From Nostocaceae cyanobacterium (GTDB lineage: Bacteria > Cyanobacteriota > Cyanobacteriia > Cyanobacteriales > Nostocaceae), in NCBI GenBank assembly GCA_030065825.1, contig JASJCY010000017.1:1-53945 (forward strand): 53,945 bases of DNA, written 5' to 3'. Position numbers and translations under genes: made by a program. Shown here piece by piece: positions 7,412-14,772 of this stretch (within the stretch, counting starts at the first letter, position 1; each line of letters begins with the position of its first letter). The notes under the pieces are model-generated. The model was not told where the DNA came from. It did no database searches and was given only the letters and a program-made list of their open reading frames with translations.

Positions 7412-9559
7412 TTAAAAGATAAAATCTAAATGTTCTCCCTCAGTTTGACGTAAGTCTTCTACTGTTCCTTCAATTTTTAAATTTCCTTGTTCAAGCATGA
7501 TAATCCAATCAGCACGTTTGATAACTTGGGGACGATGGCTAATAATAATTGTGGTTTTACCTTGCCGATAATCCAAAATTCTATTTAAGACTTGTGCTTC
7601 GCTTACTGGGTCAAGAGCACCTGTAGATTCATCTAAAATAAGTATCGGTGGGTCAGTAATTATTGCTCTAGCGATTGCTAATCTTTGCTTTTGACCACCA
7701 GAAAGATTTGCACCAAATTCACCTAAAACAGTTTGATATTTATCTGGTAATCTGTTGATAAATTCATCAGCACCAGCAATTTGACAAGCTCTAACAATAT
7801 TTTCAAAGCTAATATCGGGATAGCTAAAACTAAAGTTTTCAATAATAGAACGACTCCAAAAATGTGTTTCTTGAGGAACTAATATTATCTTTTGTCGCAA
7901 ACATTTTAAAGACAAATCTTGCTGATTATACGAGCCATAGCTGATATTACCCGATTGGATTTTATCTAAACTAGTAATTAATTTGGCAAGGGTGCTTTTA
8001 CCGCAGCCGGATTTACCAATTAATGCTGTTACTTTACCACCAGGAATAGTTACCGAAAAATCTTTCAATAGATTAAGTCTTCCAGGATGATAAAAATTTA
8101 GATGACTACAAACTATATCTGTATTACCAGGTATTTTTACATCTGGTTTTTTAAAATCACTTTCATCTTCGGGGGTTGCTTCAATCACTTCTGTTAATCG
8201 CTGAATAACTATCTGAGCATTCACGAACTTATCAATCAAACCAACTCCCGAACTTAGAAAACCGAGAAAATTGCTACTCATACCCTGAAATGCGAGCAAT
8301 TGACCAATCGTTAAAGTACTGTTAATAACCAAGTAGCTTCCAAACCAAAGTAAACCAATACTATTTACAGTTGAAAAAACATCTGTAATGGTATTACTGT
8401 ACAAACTTAATGTCATAGTCTTCCAGCCTAAATAAGCCAGACGATTATAATTTCTTTGATACTCCTGCCAAGCTTGAGGGGTAGCCTGTGTAGTTTTCAA
8501 CACTTGTATCCCGCGAAATGTTTCTACAAGAAAACCCTGATTTTCGGTACTCGAAACAATCTTATCGCGAGTTCTCTGACGTATTGCTGGTAAGAAAAGG
8601 AAATTAATTAGCGTGACTATAACAAATCCCGCAACAGAAGCTAAAGTTAGCTGCCAACTATAAAACAGCATAAAGCTCAAAGATACTATGGCAATAAAAA
8701 ATTGACTGGGTAATCCTAAAACAATTTCTGAAACTAAACTATTAATAGAATTAACATCTTTTATCCGGCTAACAACTTCCCCGCTACGTCTAGCCTCAAA
8801 GTACGATAGAGGTAGGCGTAACAGCTTTCGACCATAGTCAAAAATCAAGTCTAATTGTAATCTCTGACCGAAATGACCTATAAGGTGGGATTGTATCAAA
8901 CTAATAGTACTTTGAATGAATTTTATGACAATTGCTCCAATGGCTACAGTTGTCAGAAATTCAGTATTACCCTCTACTAACACATCATCAGTAAGTGTTT
9001 GCATCATCAACGGAGATGCCAGAGAAAGCAATCCAATGGCAATATTCATTGCAATTGCTAGAGTCAGAATATTACGGTAGGGTAAAACCCGTTGCAGATA
9101 TTGTCCAAAACCCTTTTTCTTATCTGATTGCTGCTGATAAAATCTGCTTTTATCTAGAGTTAGCTGTAGCAATAAGCCATTACCCCAACCATCAGTTAAT
9201 TCTTTGCGAGTAATATAGCGAATACCAACACTAGGGTCTGCAATTACGTATTTTTTGAATTTTTTTCCATATAAAGCCACCCAGTGATTACCTTTCCAAT
9301 GGATGATAATTGGAAGGGAAACTTTATCTAGTCTATCCAGTAGTTTCAAATCAGCTTTAGCTTGACGAGTATTGAATCCTAGTGCTTCTGCACCCCTACG
9401 CAATCCCAACAGAGTAGTTCCTCTCGAACCCGTACCTACTATTTCCCGAACGCGATTTAAGCTTACTCCAAAACCATAGTATAGAAGTATAGTAGCTAAA
9501 CAGGCTGCACCACAATCTTCCTGACTATGTTGACGAACACATGGATATTTCATAATCAT
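7412..9559 (-). CDS. Peptidase-containing ABC transporter (C39 bacteriocin exporter)
   Basis: 715 residues in the order C39 peptidase (about 5-130), six-helix membrane domain (about 160-440) and nucleotide-binding domain (about 470-710). The peptidase has Cys16 (EDCGAAC), the His of GNHWVAL and the Asp of ADPSVG. The ATPase has Walker A GKSGCGKST, signature LSGGQKQR, Walker B ILILDEST and the H-loop ISHRPQ, so it looks fully active. Such proteins cleave leaders after a Gly-Gly motif and export the mature peptide. The substrate is most likely the 104-residue protein at 9713. Start could also be the ATG two codons downstream. Confidence 0.95.
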   Translation of the reverse strand: MIMKYPCVRQHSQEDCGAACLATILLYYGFGVSLNRVREIVGTGSRGTTLLGLRRGAEALGFNTRQAKADLKLLDRLDKVSLPIIIHWKGNHWVALYGKKFKKYVIADPSVGIRYITRKELTDGWGNGLLLQLTLDKSRFYQQQSDKKKGFGQYLQRVLPYRNILTLAIAMNIAIGLLSLASPLMMQTLTDDVLVEGNTEFLTTVAIGAIVIKFIQSTISLIQSHLIGHFGQRLQLDLIFDYGRKLLRLPLSYFEARRSGEVVSRIKDVNSINSLVSEIVLGLPSQFFIAIVSLSFMLFYSWQLTLASVAGFVIVTLINFLFLPAIRQRTRDKIVSSTENQGFLVETFRGIQVLKTTQATPQAWQEYQRNYNRLAYLGWKTMTLSLYSNTITDVFSTVNSIGLLWFGSYLVINSTLTIGQLLAFQGMSSNFLGFLSSGVGLIDKFVNAQIVIQRLTEVIEATPEDESDFKKPDVKIPGNTDIVCSHLNFYHPGRLNLLKDFSVTIPGGKVTALIGKSGCGKSTLAKLITSLDKIQSGNISYGSYNQQDLSLKCLRQKIILVPQETHFWSRSIIENFSFSYPDISFENIVRACQIAGADEFINRLPDKYQTVLGEFGANLSGGQKQRLAIARAIITDPPILILDESTGALDPVSEAQVLNRILDYRQGKTTIIISHRPQVIKRADWIIMLEQGNLKIEGTVEDLRQTEGEHLDFIF

Positions 9560-9712
9560 CCTATCTTGTACTAGAAAAATAAAAGAGTATCTGCGGCGCT
9601 GTTTCAGATACTCTCCATCACTTAATAAACTTCGTTAAACGTCTAGCTGTAAATGATTCTGAGAATAACGAGCTACTTAATCTTCTCGAAATCCAGCATC
9701 AGAAAAACAGCT

Positions 9713-10027
9713 TTAGACATTTACCCCTTGGTCTTGTAACCAACTTTTTAGATACCCTGGTGTTCTTCCATATCCTTTAGCCCATGTATCTTCCCCAACT
9801 CGAATTTCCCACTTTACTCCTTCCCACTGCGTTGGCTTATCGTTAAAATTCCCAATGTAATAGTTGGAGTGGGTATCGGGATTACCATCTGGGTCCACAT
9901 AGACAGAAACATCTGGAAGTAAATCCAAAACATTAAAGCCAAAACGACCACCAGATACCATTGCTCCTTCTTCATCTGTAATTTCAGTTAAAAAGGAGTC
10001 TTGTATTTCTTGTATTTCGTGAGCCAT
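9713..10027 (-). CDS. Double-glycine leader peptide precursor (putative bacteriocin or secreted peptide)
   Basis: 104 residues. The N-terminal 27 residues form a classic leader: acidic/amphipathic helix, then LTEITDEEGAMVSGG, with cleavage expected after Gly27. The 77-residue core (starting RFGFNVLDLLPD) has no Cys, so a lanthionine or sactipeptide is unlikely, and no modification enzyme is nearby; it is rich in Trp, Gly, Asp and Tyr. It is 150 bp upstream of the C39 transporter on the same strand. I do not recognise the core. Expected fate: cleaved and exported by the 7412-9559 transporter with the HlyD adaptor. Confidence 0.82.
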   Translation of the reverse strand: MAHEIQEIQDSFLTEITDEEGAMVSGGRFGFNVLDLLPDVSVYVDPDGNPDTHSNYYIGNFNDKPTQWEGVKWEIRVGEDTWAKGYGRTPGYLKSWLQDQGVNV

Positions 10028-10047
10028 AATCGAATCTCCAATAACTT

Positions 10048-10060
10048 ATGTGAGTCACAT
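10048..10060. promoter_or_regulatory. Palindrome upstream of the GG-peptide gene
   Basis: ATGTGAGTCACAT is a perfect 13-bp dyad about 20 bp upstream of the start of the peptide gene. It is a candidate operator; it contains TGTGA/TCACA half-sites but not with the usual CRP spacing of six, so no regulator can be named. Confidence 0.35.
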
Positions 10061-10149
10061 GAATGTACAATCCCAAAAATCCAAATAGTTGTCAAGTAAG
10101 TTACCTCACATCTTGCACCTGGAAAATTTGATGTCAAAACCACAACTAC

Positions 10150-10281
10150 GTGCAAGAGGGATTAATCGCTCAATATCAAGTAAAAGAAGAGACACAACTA
10201 ATTCTGGAAAAAATGATTCAATCTTCTGTTTGGGATGCTTCTCCCCAATCAGGTGGTAACGGCAACTGGGTTGATAAATAA
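10150..10281 (+). CDS. Uncertain 43-residue ORF inside the decayed IS
   Basis: Opens at GTG and ends ...SPQSGGNGNWVDK. It has a charged helical N-terminal half (VKEETQLILEKM) and a Gly/Asn-rich tail, and an upstream in-frame stop. It may be the 3' remnant of an unrelated gene broken by the IS, or a short peptide gene. I do not recognise it. Confidence 0.25.
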   Translation: MQEGLIAQYQVKEETQLILEKMIQSSVWDASPQSGGNGNWVDK

Positions 10282-10371
10282 GTCCAGTGGACTATAGAAC
10301 CCATTTGGGATCTATTTACCAAGGTACAAGTCCAATGCCCATCTGGGTTTCATGATTCCTTCAGCCATTTA

Positions 10372-10625
10372 TCATGATTTTTCGGTTTCTTGAATCCCCA
10401 TAGTTACTAGGCTGGCTAAAACGGCTTTCCTAAAACCTTTATATTTCCAGAAAAGATACCAAATGGCTTCTATAAAATAACCAATTAAGGAAAGAATCAA
10501 CCAACGATACATTCCCGTTAAAGTTTTTTGACCAGAACGATGTTTTGCAGTCTTAAACCAGCCCTCAATTCGCCCTTCGGGTTCGCCAGTTGCTTTATGC
10601 CGGGGAACCTGTCCACGCTGAATAT
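10372..10625 (-). pseudogene. Transposase C-terminal remnant
   Basis: The minus strand reads GQVPRHKATGEPEGRIEGWF, then KTAKHRSGQKTLTGMYRWLI and ...GFRKAVLASLVTMGIQETEKS, then a stop at 10372-10374. This is the end of a DDE-type transposase without its catalytic core or start. Confidence 0.6.
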
Positions 10626-10901
10626 GGTATGGTTTGTTTAATTTATTATGTAATAGTACTATTTTTTTGTGTGATAAATTACTTTTTTGTACTTAAGCTT
10701 TACACTTAATCTAACGTCATATTTTTATTCTCTTTATTTGTTTTTTAAGTGTTTACTCATTAGGTGCAAGATGTGAGTTACTATATATTAGTTACAAAAC
10801 TTTACATAAAAAAATGATATTACTTTGAATATCAAGTTTGAATAACTAAAGTGAGTCAAAAAAACAGTTAGGATATAGGTGAGATAAAATGAGACACTAA
10901 T

Positions 10902-12227
10902 GTGATTGACCCTGAGTTTTTAAAAGCGGAAGCCAAAAAGCATGACATTTCTGAAATCGAAATGGAAGCTTTGACCTTAGCAATAGAAGGTTACTCTACT
11001 AGCGAGATTGCTAAGAAGCTTGAGATAAAACCTGATGCTGTACGTCAGCGTTTGAGTAAGGGTTATCAAAAATTTCAGGTAAAAGGTTCTGGACCAGTCA
11101 AGTTAAGAAACTTGCTACAGATGCTGATGTCCCGGTATCAAGAACAAGGTCATCAAGCATCTACCGTTGATAATTCCCCATCAAATATTTCCGAGACAAA
11201 GAATAATCCCCCATCCGAAGATTTATGGGAAAAACCGGATGTGTCAGTTTTTTACGGTCGTGATGAAGAGTTGAAGCAGTTAGAAGAGCTGATAGTAAAA
11301 GAAAAAGCTCCACTTATATGTTTGTACGGATTACCTGGGATAGGTAAGAGTTATTTAGTAGGAAAATTAGTCGAGCAGATTAAATGTGATTTTGATTATG
11401 TAATTTGGCGATCGCTAAGTAACCGAAACCAGTTTTCAGAAGTTTTAGAAGATTTACTCAGATTTATGGGTTCTTCAGAAACGCAGAAACAAGCATATGA
11501 AGGTATATCGGAGTTAATTAAGCATTTACGCAAACATCGATGTCTTGTAGTACTAGATAATATTGAAGAAATTATACGCGAACAAGATGTTTATAGACGT
11601 GTAAAACAGGGATATGAAGCATACGAAATACTACTGCAAAGAATTGGCAGAGAGCAACATAAAAGTTGTTTGCTAATCAATAGTCATGAAAAACCTGGAG
11701 ATATTAATATACTTGAAAGCTCAACAACACCAGCCGTACATTCATTACAAATATATGGTTTAGAAAAAAAGGATGCAAAAAAAATATTACACGGCAAAGG
11801 TTTGACGGGAAAAGATGAGGATGTCAACCAATTAATCTATTATTATGAAGGTAATCCACTATTACTAAATTTAGTATCTGGATTAATTATAGATGTGTTT
11901 AGTAAAGATATTTCTAAAATTTTAACAAATACTCAATTAACATTAACTACTGTAGAGAAATATAAGGAAATATTACGCAAACTATTTCAACGTTTATCTG
12001 AGTTAGAAGCTGATATTATAAAAATAATAGGAAATATAGAAAAAGATGTTTCATTTATCTATTTAGCTGAAAATATCGATAAGAAATATACTCCCTCAAA
12101 ATTACCAGAAGCAATACAGTCTTTGCAAGCACGTTCGCTAATTGAAAAAATAGATAAAAATGAAGATGAGGTTTTTTATACATTACGACCGATGATAAAG
12201 AAGTATGCTAAAGAGTATTATTCGTAG
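10902..12227 (+). CDS. HTH and NB-ARC (STAND-type) signalling ATPase
   Basis: 441 residues from a GTG start. N-terminal HTH of sigma70-region-4/LuxR type (about 17-60, IEMEALTLAIEGYSTSEIAK), a Ser/Pro-rich linker, then an NB-ARC module: FYGRDEELKQLEE, Walker A GLPGIGKSY (about 141-149) and Walker B CLVVLDNIEEI (about 214-224). It ends after the ARC winged-helix (TLRPMIKKYAKEYY) with no WD40 or TPR sensor, shorter than the usual cyanobacterial relatives. Such proteins act as oligomerising switches; the target is unknown. It is followed by the kinase gene 88 bp downstream on the same strand. Confidence 0.85.
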   Translation: MIDPEFLKAEAKKHDISEIEMEALTLAIEGYSTSEIAKKLEIKPDAVRQRLSKGYQKFQVKGSGPVKLRNLLQMLMSRYQEQGHQASTVDNSPSNISETKNNPPSEDLWEKPDVSVFYGRDEELKQLEELIVKEKAPLICLYGLPGIGKSYLVGKLVEQIKCDFDYVIWRSLSNRNQFSEVLEDLLRFMGSSETQKQAYEGISELIKHLRKHRCLVVLDNIEEIIREQDVYRRVKQGYEAYEILLQRIGREQHKSCLLINSHEKPGDINILESSTTPAVHSLQIYGLEKKDAKKILHGKGLTGKDEDVNQLIYYYEGNPLLLNLVSGLIIDVFSKDISKILTNTQLTLTTVEKYKEILRKLFQRLSELEADIIKIIGNIEKDVSFIYLAENIDKKYTPSKLPEAIQSLQARSLIEKIDKNEDEVFYTLRPMIKKYAKEYYS

Positions 12228-12315
12228 GTGAATATTTTAAATCATAAATAAAGATTTTGCTTAATAAGCCTGATTAATAAACCAAAAAGTATTATTTAGA
12301 TATAAAAAACATGAA

Positions 12316-14040
12316 GTGAATTACTGTATTAATTTTAAATGTGAAAAACGTGAAAATCCTGAAAATACCCAATTTTGTCAATGTTGCGGTACCCCACTAC
12401 TCATTAACGAACGTTATAGATTACTGAAACCTTTACGCTCCTTAGATGCTAGAACTTCTACAGAAATTTTTGAAGTAGACGATAGCGGAACCCGAAAAGT
12501 GATGAAAATACTAAAAGAAAACAAACCGCAATTAATTGATATGTTTGAGCGGGAAGCATTTACTTTGCGATTACTAAATCATCCGGGGATTCCGAAAGTA
12601 GAATGGGACGGATATTTTACTGTTTCAATAAACAGTTTGGGTAATCAAAAACTGCATTGCTTAGTGATGGAGAAAGTTGAAGGAGAAAATTTAGAAGATT
12701 GGTTAGCTAAGAATGGAAAAATTTCTGAAAAAATAGCTTTAAAATGGTTAAGAGAAATAATTGAAATTTTATATTTTCTGCATAATAAAAAGTTTTTTCA
12801 TAGAGATATTAAACCATCAAATATAATGCTTAAACCTGATGGTAAATTAGTTTTGATTGATTTTGGTTCTGTGAGAGGTATTACAAATACTTACTTACCA
12901 AAAATTTTAATCGATAACGTCACCTCTGTTTTTTCAGGAGGGTACACTCCACCAGAACAAATAAACGGACAAGCAGTACCTCAGTCGGATTTTTATGCTT
13001 TGGGTCGAACTTTCGTGCATTTGATGACTGGTCAATCTCCCAGTGAATTTTCAAGTAGCTTTAAAGATAGTAGAATATATTGGAAAGATAAAGCACCACA
13101 AATATCTAAATCATTAGCAGATTTCATTGATAGACTAATGGCATTGCATCCGGCAGATAGAATGCAAGATACAAAAGCAATGCTACAGTATTTAAATGCA
13201 AAAAATCTATTCATCCAAAACTTAATATTATTAGCAAATTATCGTCAATTTAGACGTAGATGTTTTGCTATATTCGCAATCATTTTATCTGTAATTGTAT
13301 TCGGATTTTTTTATTATAGAGATTCATATACTTTATTAATCAGTGAGCGATATTTAGATAAGGGAATAAAAGCCTCAAAAGTAGGAAGACAAGATGAAGC
13401 ATGGGACTATTATCAAAAAGCTTTATATTACAACCCCAAAGATTCAAGGATTTACAATAATTTAGGATTTATTTGTCAAAGACAAAATAAATCTAGTTGT
13501 GCAATCAGTAACTTTGAAAAATCTCTAAGTCTCGACCCAAACAATTACGTAACCCTTCTCAATCTAGGAGAACTTTATGAAGATATCGGTGATTTTCAAA
13601 ATGCAAAGAAACAATACGAAATCGTAATGGAATCTAATAGTCCTATAGCAATTAATGCGACAAATAATTTAGTTAGATTGCTGATTTTTGATCGGAAAAT
13701 ATCCGAAGCTATTAAGCTTATTTCCGAAGGATTAAAGAAAACTAAGAAGCCTAGAGTCCAAGCAGCTTTATATAAAAATCTTGGCTTGGCTTATTTTTCT
13801 CAAAATGACTTGAAACAAGCAAAAGCAGCTTTAGAAGAAGCAATTAAATTATATGAAAAACGAGCCGATTCTTATTGTTTGTTAGCGCAAGTTTTGGAAG
13901 CAGAGGATAAAAAACAACAAGCACTAGTAAAATGGAAAAAATGCCGGGATATTAAAGGAGGAAGAACTATAGAGATAAAACTTTGGAAAATAATGGCACA
14001 ACAACGCTTAAAGGATGCAGGAGAAAAAAATGCGCCGTAA
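12316..14040 (+). CDS. Zinc-ribbon Ser/Thr protein kinase with TPR repeats
   Basis: 574 residues from a GTG start. Residues 1-25 carry a 4-Cys zinc ribbon (C4, C9, C21, C24). The kinase domain (about 33-300) has the Lys of VMKIL (K64), the HRDIKPSN loop (D164) and DFG (D182), so it should be active. A membrane segment follows (about 315-333), then four or five TPR units (about 345-560). The kinase domain would be cytoplasmic and the TPRs on the other side. The architecture is known for cyanobacterial 4-Cys kinases. The end overlaps the following secreted-protein ORF region. It probably works with the NB-ARC and CHAT neighbours; that is inference. Confidence 0.92.
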   Translation: MNYCINFKCEKRENPENTQFCQCCGTPLLINERYRLLKPLRSLDARTSTEIFEVDDSGTRKVMKILKENKPQLIDMFEREAFTLRLLNHPGIPKVEWDGYFTVSINSLGNQKLHCLVMEKVEGENLEDWLAKNGKISEKIALKWLREIIEILYFLHNKKFFHRDIKPSNIMLKPDGKLVLIDFGSVRGITNTYLPKILIDNVTSVFSGGYTPPEQINGQAVPQSDFYALGRTFVHLMTGQSPSEFSSSFKDSRIYWKDKAPQISKSLADFIDRLMALHPADRMQDTKAMLQYLNAKNLFIQNLILLANYRQFRRRCFAIFAIILSVIVFGFFYYRDSYTLLISERYLDKGIKASKVGRQDEAWDYYQKALYYNPKDSRIYNNLGFICQRQNKSSCAISNFEKSLSLDPNNYVTLLNLGELYEDIGDFQNAKKQYEIVMESNSPIAINATNNLVRLLIFDRKISEAIKLISEGLKKTKKPRVQAALYKNLGLAYFSQNDLKQAKAALEEAIKLYEKRADSYCLLAQVLEAEDKKQQALVKWKKCRDIKGGRTIEIKLWKIMAQQRLKDAGEKNAP

Positions 14041-14620
14041 AATCAATATTTCACTGTTATTTGCATCAATCTCGCTTGTCTTAACTTTAGTATTCGCTAA
14101 TGTGAGTTGGGGTTTTAGTGACTATAAGTATTCAAGTTCATTTTTACCCGTTACATCTGCTACTGCTGCTGAAGAACCTGTTGCTCAAATAATTGTTGCT
14201 CAAGGTGATGACGACACTTGTGAAGAGGCTGATAGCACGGATGACTCTATTTGTGAGTATGATAGTAATAAATTAAATTGCGATGGTCGTAGTCCCAATG
14301 ATATTAAAATAATTAGTCCCAAACATAATTGTACAGTCAATAGACTTACATCAAAAATATCTTGGAAAGCTGTTCCAGAAGTAAAGGCTTATTATATTAA
14401 AATAAAAGATATTACAGAAGACGAATGGAGATTTGACGAGACATTTACTGAAGACAAAGACTCTAAATCTGCTGAAGGTCAAATAACAATAAATTACTTC
14501 TTCAAGGATTTGGATTTAATTATTGGTCGGAATTATCGACTAATTATAGAAGCTGTGACAGAATCAAGCTTGAAACCACAAGGGGCAATAGAATTTAAAG
14601 TTGGTAAAGAAAATAGTTAG
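14030..14620 (+). CDS. Small secreted protein, unknown function
   Basis: 196 residues from the ATG at 14030, chosen because GGAG sits 7 bp upstream; an upstream ATG at 14015 lacks this. It overlaps the kinase gene end by 11 bases, so the two are translationally coupled. An N-terminal signal peptide (about 7-28, ISLLFASISLVLTLVFANVS) precedes an acidic linker with several Cys and a beta-rich domain (about 100-190, KISWKAVPEVKAYYIKIKD) resembling the fibronectin-like domains seen in cyanobacterial envelope proteins. Probably periplasmic; may be a ligand or partner of the kinase's extracytoplasmic TPRs. Confidence 0.75.
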   Translation: MRRKINISLLFASISLVLTLVFANVSWGFSDYKYSSSFLPVTSATAAEEPVAQIIVAQGDDDTCEEADSTDDSICEYDSNKLNCDGRSPNDIKIISPKHNCTVNRLTSKISWKAVPEVKAYYIKIKDITEDEWRFDETFTEDKDSKSAEGQITINYFFKDLDLIIGRNYRLIIEAVTESSLKPQGAIEFKVGKENS

Positions 14621-14772
14621 ACCTTTTAATGTTAATGTTGATTGAATAGAAAGCTGAAAACAACTGTTAAATAGATAAATTTTGACTGAAGCAATATAAA
14701 TTGTTATAACAACTAACGAATCTTAACAAATGTAATGTTCAAATAGCTTGAAAAATTTTCTCGTATTGAATT

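Larger units (their letters stand above)
10100..10780 (-). mobile_element. Decayed insertion sequence with 15-bp terminal inverted repeats
   Basis: TCACATCTTGCACCT at 10106-10120 and its exact reverse complement at 10762-10776 bracket a transposase remnant (10372-10625). The ~670-bp interval is far shorter than an intact element. Bases 10640-10760 hold only AT-rich sequence. Family not determined; the remnant looks IS4-superfamily-like. Confidence 0.6.
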
